Assembly: GCA_934438075.1 (NCBI GenBank) | Contig: CAKSBF010000002.1 | Span: forward strand, 62,001-126,000 | Length of the DNA: 64,000 nt | Origin: an uncultured Clostridia bacterium | Lineage (GTDB): Bacteria > Bacillota > Clostridia > UBA1381 > UBA9506 | Reading direction: 5' to 3' | Shown here: piece after piece, positions 52,279-60,530 of the stretch | Position numbering within the stretch: the stretch's first letter is position 1 | Layout of the letters: every line of letters starts with the position of its first letter | Notes under the pieces: generated by a model | Told to the model about the DNA's origin: nothing | What the model saw: only the letters and a program-made list of their open reading frames with translations | Databases searched by the model: none | Made by a program: the position numbers and the translations under genes

Positions 52279-53172
52279 TTGGAAAAATATTATCGAAAAT
52301 GGTTTTGGCTTTTGATACTTCCTGCAATTTTGCTTTTTCTGTTTATTATCGCCATTCCTTTTATAATAGGTACCATTTATTCCTTCACATCATGGAGAGG
52401 TACTTATTTTGCCGGTGGATCGTTCTGGCAGTCTTTCATCGGTGTGGAGAACTATGTAAAAGCGTTTGCAAATGAAAAATTTGTTCATTCGTTGATATAT
52501 ACATGTTTGTATACTTTGGTTGCAGTTATTGCAATTAATGTCGTTGCATTGGCTTTTTCGCTAATGCTGAATAATCTAAGAAGGGGAGTCGGCTTTTACC
52601 GAACCGTATTTTTCCTGCCCAATATGTTGGGCGGTTTGGCAATGGGTTTTGTGTGGCAGTTTATTTTTCAGGTAGTATATACGGATTTACTTTTCAGTCC
52701 CGAAGGACTGTTTCATGTTGAATTTTTGCGTTATATGACGCAAGATACGACAAAAGCTTTATTTGCCTTGGTAATTATGACTGTTTGGCAAAGTGCCGGC
52801 TATATGATGCTGATTTATATCAGCGGATTAAATTCTATTCCGGGTGATTTATATGAAGCGGCAGAGATTGATGGAGCAGGGCCGATCAGAAAATTCTTTA
52901 CCGTTACGTTGCCTCTGTTAATGCCTTCCGTTACTATAGTATTGTTTTTAACGCTTGCAAATTCTTTTAAACTGCTGGATCAAAACGTGGCACTGACAAA
53001 CGGTGATTTTAATACAAGATTAATAGCTCTGCAAATTTTGCGGACGATTCAAGACAATACACCGCCGGATTACGGAACTGCCCAAGCGCAGGCGGTTGTT
53101 TTCTTTGTTATTATTGCAGCAATATCTCTCTTGCAGGTGTCCTTGACACGAAGAAAAGAGGTGGAATATTAA
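52279..53172 (+). CDS. Sugar ABC transporter permease (MalF/UgpA type)
   Basis: 297 residues from TTG 52279, chosen because GGGAGG at 52265-52270 is 8 bases upstream; ATG 52273 is only 2 bases from it. Six transmembrane segments; the EAA loop that contacts the ATPase reads YEAAEIDGAGPIRKFFTVTLPLL. Typical CUT1 permease 1. It forms a channel with the next gene's product. The permease genes abut with a one-base overlap. Confidence 0.92.
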   Translation: MEKYYRKWFWLLILPAILLFLFIIAIPFIIGTIYSFTSWRGTYFAGGSFWQSFIGVENYVKAFANEKFVHSLIYTCLYTLVAVIAINVVALAFSLMLNNLRRGVGFYRTVFFLPNMLGGLAMGFVWQFIFQVVYTDLLFSPEGLFHVEFLRYMTQDTTKALFALVIMTVWQSAGYMMLIYISGLNSIPGDLYEAAEIDGAGPIRKFFTVTLPLLMPSVTIVLFLTLANSFKLLDQNVALTNGDFNTRLIALQILRTIQDNTPPDYGTAQAQAVVFFVIIAAISLLQVSLTRRKEVEY

Positions 53173-54020
53173 TGAATAATAATGTTTTCTTAAAGCGGAA
53201 AATCGGGCATGCTGTTTTATATGTTATTTTAACTTTAATAGCTTTATATACTTTGATGCCTATGCTTTTTTTGTTGCTAAACTCTTTTAAGGGTCAGGCG
53301 GAAATTGTTCGTAATCCTTTGGCGCTGCCGCAGCAACTTACATTTCAGTATATTATTAATGCGTTTCAGGAGATACACTTTTTACGTGCTATTGGCTATA
53401 CTATTTTAATTACAGTAATTTCGCTGGCATTAATTGTGTTGTTTTCATCGTTATGCGGATGGGTTATTACAAGGTATAAATCAGCTTGGTCAACTACGGT
53501 ATATCTTCTTTTTGTTGCGGCGATGTTAATACCGTTTCAGTCGGTAATGTACCCGTTGATGAACATGATGGATTCGGTTGGATTAAAAAACGTCCCCGGA
53601 CTCATTATTATGTATGCGGGGTTTGGTTTATCGTTAAGCGTGTTTTTATACAGCGGTTTTTTTAAAAGTGTACCCCGTGGTGTTGAAGAGGCGGCTTTAA
53701 TTGACGGAGCAAATATTTTTCAGATATTCTTTTTGATTGTATTCCCGCTTGTAAAGGGAATCACCGTTACGGTATTAATTTTAAATGGAATGTGGATATG
53801 GAATGACTATTTACTTCCGTATTTAACATTAGGTAATTCATCAAGCAGAACATTGGTTTTAGAGCTGTTTTATGCAAAAATGACATCGGGGCAATTCGGA
53901 AATCCGTGGGAATTAATTTTCCCGGCAGTGTTAATATCTGTTATTCCGATGGTAATTGTATTTTTGTGTTTGCAAAGATACTTCGTAAAGGGCGTATCGG
54001 AAGGTGCTATCAAAGCGTGA
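53172..54020 (+). CDS. Sugar ABC transporter permease (MalG/UgpE type)
   Basis: 282 residues with six transmembrane segments and the EAA loop EEAALIDGANIFQIFFLIVFPLV. The C-terminal FLCLQRYFVKGVSEGAIKA is the MalG-family signature. It starts on the last base of the upstream permease stop. No ATPase gene is found in the operon, so a shared MsmX/UgpC-like ATPase from elsewhere must energise transport, as in many Firmicutes. Confidence 0.92.
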   Translation: MNNNVFLKRKIGHAVLYVILTLIALYTLMPMLFLLLNSFKGQAEIVRNPLALPQQLTFQYIINAFQEIHFLRAIGYTILITVISLALIVLFSSLCGWVITRYKSAWSTTVYLLFVAAMLIPFQSVMYPLMNMMDSVGLKNVPGLIIMYAGFGLSLSVFLYSGFFKSVPRGVEEAALIDGANIFQIFFLIVFPLVKGITVTVLILNGMWIWNDYLLPYLTLGNSSSRTLVLELFYAKMTSGQFGNPWELIFPAVLISVIPMVIVFLCLQRYFVKGVSEGAIKA

Positions 54021-54035
54021 GGATAGGTGAAATAA

Positions 54036-55559
54036 ATGAAAAGACAAAAAGCATTTCAGCGTGGAGCAGGTATTTTGCTTCCAATCAGCAGTCTGCCGTC
54101 CGATTATGGAATCGGAACCTTTGGAGAGGCAGCGTATCAGTTTGTAGATTTTTTAAAAAAAGCAGGGCATAGTTATTGGCAAGTGCTTCCGCTGGGGCCG
54201 ACCGGTTATGGAGACAGTCCTTATCAGAGTGATTCCGCCTTTGCGGGAAATCCCTATTTTATAGACTTGCAGATGCTGATAAAAGAGGGTTTGCTGCAAC
54301 AGGAAGATGTGGAGGCTTTTGATTGGGGTGAGTGTGAGAATGAGGTCGACTATCAAAAATTGTATGAGTTCCGTATGAAACCTTTGAGGATCGCATTTCG
54401 CAGGAGCAATTATCAGCATTTGGAAGCAAGGGAGTATCAGCAATTTTGCCGAGATAATGACTATTGGCTGACGGACTATAGCCGCTATGTTGCAATTAAA
54501 GGTTATTATGATCAACAAAGTTGGTTCCGTTGGCCGGAACCTATTCGTATGCGGGAAAGTTCTGCCTTGGAAAAACTTTGTGATGATTTGGCGGAAGAGA
54601 TAGAATTTTATCGTTTTTGTCAGTATCATTTTTATAAGCAATGGACAAATTTGAAACAATATGCAAATGATAACGGAATTAAAATTATCGGGGATATTCC
54701 GATTTATGTATCTGCAGACAGCGCCGATGTATGGTCGGGCAAGGAGGAGTTCCAGCTTGATGCGGAGGGAAAACCGACACATGTAGCCGGAGTTCCGCCG
54801 GATGATTTCTCTGCGGAGGGGCAGTTGTGGGGGAATCCCTTGTATCGCTGGGATGAAATGGAAAAAAACGGGTTCACGTGGTGGAAGCTGCGCATGGCTT
54901 ATTCTGCTAAATTGTTTGATGTAATACGAATCGACCACTTTATTGGAATAGTACATTATTACAGTATTGCGGCAACGGAAAATAATGCGGTACACGGATC
55001 GTGGCGTGTTGGACCGGGCGGCAAACTGATTGATGCAATTGATGATGTTGTGGGCAATACAAAATTAATAGCGGAAGATCTTGGCGCAGTTACTCCGGAA
55101 GTGACAAAATTGCGATTGCGGGCAGGATATCCCGGTATGAAGCTAATGTTACAAGCCTTTGATTCCGACAGTTCTAATGGAAATTTACCGCATCATTTTG
55201 AAAACAATTGTGTGGTATATGGAGGAACGCATGACAATGAAACAATAGTGGGATATTTTGAACATGCAAAGGCAGCTGAACGACGCTATGCAAGACTATA
55301 TCTAAATGTCAGAACAAGACGTGCTTTTCCGAAAGCAATTATAAGAGAAGCATATAAAAGTATTGCAAATCTTGTAATTTTTCAGATGCAAGATTATTTG
55401 GAATTGGATAACAGCGCCAGAATGAACCGACCATCTACTGTGGGAGGAAATTGGAAGTGGCGTGTAAAGCGAAATGCACTGACAGATGAAATGGCACAAA
55501 ATTTGTATGAATTGTGCCGCATATACGGACGTTTGCAGGAGGATAACAAAAATGGATAA
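54036..55559 (+). CDS. malQ: 4-alpha-glucanotransferase (amylomaltase)
   Basis: 507 residues of GH77: RGAGILLPISSLPSDYGIGTFGEAAYQFVDFLKKAGHSYWQVLPLGPTGYGDSPYQS spans 10-66, IIGDIPIYVSADSADVW, the nucleophile-containing VIRIDHFIG, acid/base E in IAEDLGAVTPEV, and GGTHDNETIVGYF. It transfers glucan segments between maltooligosaccharides, releasing glucose and making longer chains for the phosphorylase encoded next. AGGATAGG precedes ATG 54036, and the gene overlaps glgP by 8 bp. Confidence 0.96.
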   Translation: MKRQKAFQRGAGILLPISSLPSDYGIGTFGEAAYQFVDFLKKAGHSYWQVLPLGPTGYGDSPYQSDSAFAGNPYFIDLQMLIKEGLLQQEDVEAFDWGECENEVDYQKLYEFRMKPLRIAFRRSNYQHLEAREYQQFCRDNDYWLTDYSRYVAIKGYYDQQSWFRWPEPIRMRESSALEKLCDDLAEEIEFYRFCQYHFYKQWTNLKQYANDNGIKIIGDIPIYVSADSADVWSGKEEFQLDAEGKPTHVAGVPPDDFSAEGQLWGNPLYRWDEMEKNGFTWWKLRMAYSAKLFDVIRIDHFIGIVHYYSIAATENNAVHGSWRVGPGGKLIDAIDDVVGNTKLIAEDLGAVTPEVTKLRLRAGYPGMKLMLQAFDSDSSNGNLPHHFENNCVVYGGTHDNETIVGYFEHAKAAERRYARLYLNVRTRRAFPKAIIREAYKSIANLVIFQMQDYLELDNSARMNRPSTVGGNWKWRVKRNALTDEMAQNLYELCRIYGRLQEDNKNG

Positions 55560-57921
55560 TACAATCACAAAAATGCCGTTTGAAGAACGGATTGAGGCAT
55601 ATCTTACACTGGAATTTAATAAAAACAGAAAAGATGCTACGCAAAATGAATTGTATCAGGCAATTTCAAGGGCGGCATTGGCGGAAATCGGTGAAAATTG
55701 GAAACAAGAACCAGAAAGCAAACAAGTGTGCTATTTTTCGGCTGAATTTTTAATTGGCAGAATGATTGCTTCTAATTTATTTAATATGGATCTATTGCGG
55801 CGTACGGAAGAATATTTAGGCAGCAAAGAAGCGTTGCATAACCTTATAGAAGGTATAGATGATGCTGCATTGGGCAATGGCGGTCTCGGACGTTTGGCAG
55901 CATGTTTCTTAGATTCGGCAGCGACGCACGGCGTTGCGATGAATGGATATGGAATTCGTTATCGTTATGGCTTATTCCGTCAGAGTTTTCAAAACGGTTG
56001 GCAACATGAGGAAACTGATAACTGGCTGCGTTTTGGTGATCCGTGGAGTATCCGGAGAGAAGAAGAGAAAGAAATTGTTCGCTTTGGTGACCAAAGTGTG
56101 TATGCGGTGCCTTATGATATGCCGGTTATTGGTTATGGCTGCGGCAATGAAAAGGCGGTTGTTAACACGTTGAGGCTATGGCAGGCAGAACCAATGCATG
56201 CTTTTGACTTTGATAAATTTAATGCGCAAAAGTATGATGATGCGGTTTTGGAAAAAAATAGAGCTGAGGATATTAGCAGTGTATTATATCCGAATGACGA
56301 TACGACAGAGGGCAAGAGATTACGCTTAAAGCAGCAATATTTCTTTGTCTGTGCCTCTCTGAAGAGCATCATAAAGCAATATAAGAAAAAACACGGAAAT
56401 GACTTTTCAAAGTTTGCACAGAGCTTTGCGATTCAGATGAATGATACGCATCCGACAGTCGCGATTCCGGAACTTCTGCGTCTTTTAATGGAGGATGAGG
56501 GGCTTTTGTTTGACGAGGCATTTTCAATTGTGTTTCACAGCTTAGCGTATACAAATCATACCATTATGGCAGAAGCGTTGGAAAAATGGGATGTGTCGCT
56601 GTTTTCTTCTGTTCTTCCGGAGGTATATCCTTATGTTATAATGGTAAACTTAAAACTTAAGCATGAATTGCAGAGCAAAGGAATATACGGAGAAGAACTG
56701 TGCAAGTATATGATTTTAGACAATGGTTTGGTGCACATGGCACGTATGGCAGTTTTTGCTTCACACTCTACGAATGGTGTTGCAAGAATTCACACGGAAA
56801 TATTGAAGAAAAACGCACTTACTGCATGGTATGCTTTGTATCCGGAGCGTTTTGTAAATGAAACCAATGGGATAACTCAAAGGCGTTGGCTTGCTTTGTG
56901 TAATCCAGAGTTATCCGAGTTAATTACTGAAAAAATAGGAAATGGATGGATTACTGATTTAAGTTGTTTAAAAGAGTTAACTCGTTATTTGGATGATGAG
57001 GAAACTTTGAAACAATTTATCGCTGTTAAGCAGAAAAAGAAACGCCAATTAGCAGAGTTTATTTTAAAGCGGGAAGAGATTGAGGTGAATCCGACATTTC
57101 TGTTTGATATTCAGGTAAAACGTATGCATGAATATAAGCGTCAGCTGTTGAATGCATTTTCTATTTTAGATATTTACTACGGACTGTTGGATGGGAGAAT
57201 ACAAAGTTTTACGCCCACGACCTTCTTTTTTGGTGCAAAGGCAGCTCCCGGGTACCAAAGAGCAAAAGCAATTATTAAATTTATCAATGAAATCGCTTCT
57301 TTAATTCGTTCTGATAAAAGGGTATCTGATAAATTGCAAGTGGTTTTTGTGCAAAATTATGATGTTTCATATGCAGAAAAACTGATTCCTGCGGCAGACA
57401 TATCGGAACAAATTTCTACTGCCGGTACAGAAGCTTCAGGCACCGGTAACATGAAATTTATGCTGAACGGTGCAGTTACCCTGGGAACCTATGACGGTGC
57501 GAACATTGAAATTGTAGAGCAGGCTAGTGAAGATAACAACTATATTTTCGGGGCGCGCGTAGAGGAAATTCGTGCATTGGAAAAAAATTATTCGCCAATG
57601 GAATTATATCGAGGCAATCAGCGAATTCGGAGAGTTGTGGATACATTAGTTGACGGAACTTTTTCCGACGGCGGAAACGGCTGCTTCGAAGAATTGTATC
57701 ATGCGTTATTATACGGTGCAAATTGGCATGCGCCGGATCATTATTTTTTGCTGCATGATTTTATTCCGTATTGTGATGCGAAGCTGGCAGCAAATCAAGA
57801 CTACGCAAATACAATGGATTTTGCACGCAAATGTTTTGCAAACACTGCTAATGCAGGTGAGTTTTCTTCTGACAGAACGATAGCGGGTTACGCAAAGGAT
57901 ATTTGGAATGTAAAAATTTAA
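55552..57921 (+). CDS. glgP: Glycogen/maltodextrin phosphorylase
   Basis: 789 residues from ATG 55552 (AGGAGG upstream, inside malQ; the reading frame extends further up without a start signal). GT35 fold: NGGLGRLAACFLDSAAT near residue 105, RYRYGLFRQ, NDTHPTVAIPELLR and the PLP-lysine motif EASGTGNMKFMLNGAVTLGT near residue 630. It phosphorolyses alpha-1,4-glucans to glucose-1-phosphate. With the binding protein, permeases and MalQ it forms a maltodextrin uptake and degradation route. Confidence 0.96.
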   Translation: MDNTITKMPFEERIEAYLTLEFNKNRKDATQNELYQAISRAALAEIGENWKQEPESKQVCYFSAEFLIGRMIASNLFNMDLLRRTEEYLGSKEALHNLIEGIDDAALGNGGLGRLAACFLDSAATHGVAMNGYGIRYRYGLFRQSFQNGWQHEETDNWLRFGDPWSIRREEEKEIVRFGDQSVYAVPYDMPVIGYGCGNEKAVVNTLRLWQAEPMHAFDFDKFNAQKYDDAVLEKNRAEDISSVLYPNDDTTEGKRLRLKQQYFFVCASLKSIIKQYKKKHGNDFSKFAQSFAIQMNDTHPTVAIPELLRLLMEDEGLLFDEAFSIVFHSLAYTNHTIMAEALEKWDVSLFSSVLPEVYPYVIMVNLKLKHELQSKGIYGEELCKYMILDNGLVHMARMAVFASHSTNGVARIHTEILKKNALTAWYALYPERFVNETNGITQRRWLALCNPELSELITEKIGNGWITDLSCLKELTRYLDDEETLKQFIAVKQKKKRQLAEFILKREEIEVNPTFLFDIQVKRMHEYKRQLLNAFSILDIYYGLLDGRIQSFTPTTFFFGAKAAPGYQRAKAIIKFINEIASLIRSDKRVSDKLQVVFVQNYDVSYAEKLIPAADISEQISTAGTEASGTGNMKFMLNGAVTLGTYDGANIEIVEQASEDNNYIFGARVEEIRALEKNYSPMELYRGNQRIRRVVDTLVDGTFSDGGNGCFEELYHALLYGANWHAPDHYFLLHDFIPYCDAKLAANQDYANTMDFARKCFANTANAGEFSSDRTIAGYAKDIWNVKI

Positions 57922-57971
57922 GAAGATATATAGAGAAATAGAATTATTTTTAGCGGTTATAAAGTCTTTTT

Positions 57972-58008
57972 GCCTCCTTCTTCTGCATATAATTTAGAAG
58001 AAGGAGGC
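57972..58008 (+). terminator. Perfect 13-bp hairpin that encloses the next ribosome binding site
   Basis: GCCTCCTTCTTCT (57972-57984) pairs exactly with AGAAGAAGGAGGC (57996-58008), followed by a run of Ts. The right arm holds AAGGAGG, the Shine-Dalgarno sequence of ATG 58017. Terminator of glgP, translation-control stem, or both. Confidence 0.75.
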
Positions 58009-58016
58009 GGATTTTT

Positions 58017-58694
58017 ATGGTATTAAGCATTAATTACGAAACAAAGGCTTTGGAGCAGATAAAGTATTTCAAAAATTATCCGATTTTGGAGTATAAGATT
58101 ACTTACCCTCATTTTCAGTCCAGTTATTTCTTTAGAAGTACGCAAAAACTGAATTTATATTATCTCAATAGGGCAAAGCATTTTGAAAGATATTGCCGAA
58201 CTGTTTTATATCGCATGGCAGTAGAACTTGCAGAAGAGGCCATTGCAAAAGAATATCCGGTAATGAAATTTGAAGCAATAGAAAATCTTCAGATTACCTA
58301 TAATGAAAATTGTGCAGTAAGTTTGTATTTTGACCGTTATCTTTTTACCGGCGGGGCTCATGGCACAACGGAACGCAGCGCTGATACATGGGAACTGCGC
58401 GGGGGCGGAACAAAAATTGCTTTGGAAGAACTTTTTCCTCCTAATTATCCTGTCAGACAGAGTGTGATAAGTGATATAGTTGCTGAAATAGAACAGCAAA
58501 GCAATGCTGACGAAGTTTATTTTAGTGATTTTAAGCAAAATGTTGAGGACACATTTCAGGCAGAAAATTATTATATAACACCGCAGGGAGTGGAAATCTT
58601 TTTTCAACAATATGATATTGCACCGTATTCCAGCGGAATACTTTCTTTTTTTATCCCTTATCATAAAAATGGTCCTATGCCACCGAAATGTTAA
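58017..58694 (+). CDS. DUF3298-domain protein, no signal peptide
   Basis: 225 residues. The C-terminal half is DUF3298, the domain found in PdaC, RsiV and related wall proteins: YFDRYLFTGGAHGTTERSADTWEL, IALEELFPPNY and the tail YDIAPYSSGILSFFIPY. The N-terminal part (ISINYETKALEQIKYFKNYPILEYKITYP) resembles DUF4163. Unlike PdaC or RsiV, there is no signal peptide or membrane anchor, so it is either cytoplasmic or exported by an unknown path. PdaC is a WalR target in Bacillus; here no WalR box was found before it. Function unknown. Confidence 0.85.
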   Translation: MVLSINYETKALEQIKYFKNYPILEYKITYPHFQSSYFFRSTQKLNLYYLNRAKHFERYCRTVLYRMAVELAEEAIAKEYPVMKFEAIENLQITYNENCAVSLYFDRYLFTGGAHGTTERSADTWELRGGGTKIALEELFPPNYPVRQSVISDIVAEIEQQSNADEVYFSDFKQNVEDTFQAENYYITPQGVEIFFQQYDIAPYSSGILSFFIPYHKNGPMPPKC

Positions 58695-58700
58695 GTCTAG

Positions 58701-58758
58701 TGTGACAAAATTGTGACATTTTGTCACGTTCTGTGGTTTTTTACAACGATTTGTGACA
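58701..58758 (+). promoter_or_regulatory. Array of TGTGAC half-sites
   Basis: TGTGAC at 58701 and 58712 (11-base period), TGTCAC at 58722 and TGTGAC at 58752. GTGACAAAA (58702-58710) and TTTTGTCAC (58719-58727) are also a perfect inverted repeat. The spacing is that of OmpR/PhoB-family sites; each half differs from the WalR half-site TGTWAH at one base. Confidence 0.5.
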
Positions 58759-58763
58759 TTCTA

Positions 58764-58792
58764 TTGACAAAAATTTAAATAAGTGTTAAACT
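58764..58792 (+). promoter_or_regulatory. Promoter of the 71-residue orphan
   Basis: TTGACA (58764-58769) and TAAACT (58787-58792) at spacing 17, directly downstream of the TGTGAC array. Confidence 0.7.
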
Positions 58793-58817
58793 AACTTACG
58801 AAGACCAAATAAAGGAT

Positions 58818-59033
58818 ATGAGTTATGTGTTAGAAGAACCGGAAGAATTTACCTACATTGTTAAAATTTACACTGCTGATGGGTACAGGTACTTGTTTAC
58901 ACCAAAAATGTTTGTCGTACATGCTGAATTAGCGAAAAGATACACTTCTCTCCAGAGTGCCCAAAGAGTTGCAAGGCAAGTAAAAAAGCGTGGCTACAGT
59001 ACGCAGATTGTGGCAGAACGGCTTGATATATAG
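58818..59033 (+). CDS. Small protein of unknown function (71 aa)
   Basis: 71 residues: a short acidic start, then two strands (FTYIVKIYTADGYRYLFTPKMFVV) and an amphipathic helix rich in K and R (YTSLQSAQRVARQVKKRG), ending in an acidic tail. No family recognised; it is compatible with a small SPOR- or RNA-binding-like fold but this is not established. AAAGG is close to ATG 58818 (2 bases), so a downstream GTG at 58827 could be the true start. It has its own well-formed promoter with the TGTGAC array in front. Confidence 0.6.
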   Translation: MSYVLEEPEEFTYIVKIYTADGYRYLFTPKMFVVHAELAKRYTSLQSAQRVARQVKKRGYSTQIVAERLDI

Positions 59034-59091
59034 CGATATATCATTTTTAATCAATTAATTCGAAATATTTTATAAAATTTTGGAAAAACAC

Positions 59092-59120
59092 TTGCCATTT
59101 CAAAAAAAATATTGTATAAT
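59092..59120 (+). promoter_or_regulatory. Promoter of rplS
   Basis: TTGCCA (59092-59097) and TATAAT (59115-59120) at spacing 17. Confidence 0.8.
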
Positions 59121-59126
59121 ACTTAT

Positions 59127-59217
59127 CTGTGTGGTTTTATTTCCATGCGTGCAATACGGACGGTCCTCTGCTATATTTTTATTGGCATGAACGTTTGGAC
59201 GGAGAGGAGGATATTCT
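59127..59217 (+). promoter_or_regulatory. Candidate L19 ribosomal-protein leader
   Basis: A 90-base leader with paired-looking elements (ACGGACGGTCCTCTGC upstream, TTTGGACGGAGAGGAGG at the end), in which ACGGTCCTC can pair with part of the terminal GAGAGGA and occlude the ribosome binding site. L19 leaders are a known regulatory class in Firmicutes; membership was not computed. Confidence 0.45.
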
Positions 59218-59559
59218 ATGGATATTTTGAAAGAGTTGACAAAGGATCAGATCAGAACTGATTTACCGAAACTGGAAGTCGGCAGCACTGTTAAAGTGCA
59301 TGTAAAAGTCAAAGAGGGAAATCGTGAAAGAATTCAGGTGTTTGAAGGTACAATTATTAAGATTCAGCACGGCGGAATTCAGCAAACATTTACCGTAAGA
59401 CGTATTTCTTATGGTATTGGTGTAGAAAGAACATTCCCTGTAAATTCTCCTAAAATCGATAAAATCGAGCTTGTGAGAAAAGGTAAAATCAGACGTGCTC
59501 GCCTGTTCTATCTGCGTGACAGAGTGGGTAAGGCAGCAAAAGTTAAAGAGCGCTTATAA
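59218..59559 (+). CDS. rplS: 50S ribosomal protein L19
   Basis: 113 residues, matching L19 along its length (LPKLEVGSTVKVHVKVKEGNRERIQVFEGTIIKI in the first half, then FTVRRISYGIGVERTFPVNSPKIDKIELVRKGKIRRARLFYLRD). It lies at the 30S-50S interface. Usually found with rpsP-rimM-trmD; here it has its own promoter and terminator and is followed by lepB, the order common in Clostridia after trmD. Confidence 0.98.
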   Translation: MDILKELTKDQIRTDLPKLEVGSTVKVHVKVKEGNRERIQVFEGTIIKIQHGGIQQTFTVRRISYGIGVERTFPVNSPKIDKIELVRKGKIRRARLFYLRDRVGKAAKVKERL

Positions 59560-59580
59560 TTTGCATGTTTGTGCAAATAG

Positions 59581-59612
59581 AAATCGGGACGGTTTTTCCG
59601 TCCCGATTTATG
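59581..59612 (+). terminator. Terminator of rplS
   Basis: AAATCGGGACGG (59581-59592) pairs perfectly with CCGTCCCGATTT (59598-59609). Confidence 0.9.
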
Positions 59613-59733
59613 CCATTTATGCGTTTGACAAGAATACAACTATAAGGGGAAATAGAAAGAAAAAGTATAGTGTTTACATACTGTGTTTTTTCATTTTATT
59701 TGCATAATTCGTATTAGGAGGGGTTTATTTACT

Positions 59734-60432
59734 ATGTCGAACGAAACAGAAAACTGGAAAAATGATGATTTTGAATCTAATCATGAGATAGATATACCCG
59801 AATCGGAATATGAGAGTTTTTATCAGGAAGAGGATTTTATAAAAGCGGATGCATTTGGGATAGATGAGTCAGCACAAGTGGTTAAAAAGAGCAGCGGATG
59901 GCTAAGAGAATTATATGAATGGACACAAGCGATTGCGTTTGCAATTGTTCTTGCGCTTTTGATTAATCAGTTCCTTTTTGCGATTGTTCAGGTAGAGGGA
60001 AGCTCTATGGTTCCGACCTTGCATGATAAGGAGAGATTGATTGTTACAAAGTTGTTTTATAAACCGAAACAGAAGGATATTGTAATTGTGAAATCTTCTG
60101 TTTTGGGTAAGCATATTGTAAAGCGTGTTATTGCCCTTCCGGGGCAGGAAGTCAATATTGATGCTGAAACAGGTGATGTTTATGTTGACGGTGTTTTGCA
60201 GAATGAACCTTATATTAAGGATAAAATAAGTCCTTCCAGAGTTGGAACAAAATATAATTATCCGTTTGTTGTTCCTGAAAACACAGTCTTTGTCATGGGT
60301 GATAACCGAAATAATTCACAAGACAGCCGATCTATTGGTGTGATTCCATATAAAGAAATTGTTGGCAAAGCGGCGTTTCGTATTATGCCGTTCCGCAAGT
60401 TTGGCGGCTTATATCATAACGTTGAAAAATAG
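59734..60432 (+). CDS. lepB: Signal peptidase I
   Basis: 232 residues from ATG 59734 (TAGGAGGGG 9 bases upstream; the frame reads further up through the previous intergenic region). One N-terminal membrane helix (about 70-90) after an unusually long acidic cytoplasmic segment (about 60 residues, rich in D/E). The catalytic serine is in VEGSSMVPTL, the lysine in KHIVKRVIALPGQ, and GDNRNNSQDSR completes the S26 signature. It removes signal peptides of exported proteins such as the NlpC/P60 hydrolase and the 158-residue secreted protein in this window. Confidence 0.96.
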   Translation: MSNETENWKNDDFESNHEIDIPESEYESFYQEEDFIKADAFGIDESAQVVKKSSGWLRELYEWTQAIAFAIVLALLINQFLFAIVQVEGSSMVPTLHDKERLIVTKLFYKPKQKDIVIVKSSVLGKHIVKRVIALPGQEVNIDAETGDVYVDGVLQNEPYIKDKISPSRVGTKYNYPFVVPENTVFVMGDNRNNSQDSRSIGVIPYKEIVGKAAFRIMPFRKFGGLYHNVEK

Positions 60433-60466
60433 ATAATGAAAGGTATTTATTTTTGAATGAATAGCG

Positions 60467-60495
60467 AGGACAGGAAAACTACCTGTCCTTTTTTA
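60467..60495 (+). terminator. Terminator of lepB
   Basis: AGGACAGG (60467-60474) pairs with CCTGTCCT (60482-60489), followed by six Ts. Confidence 0.85.
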
Positions 60496-60530
60496 ATAGA
60501 ATGCATTGCGTAAAAAGGGGGCGTTAGCAA

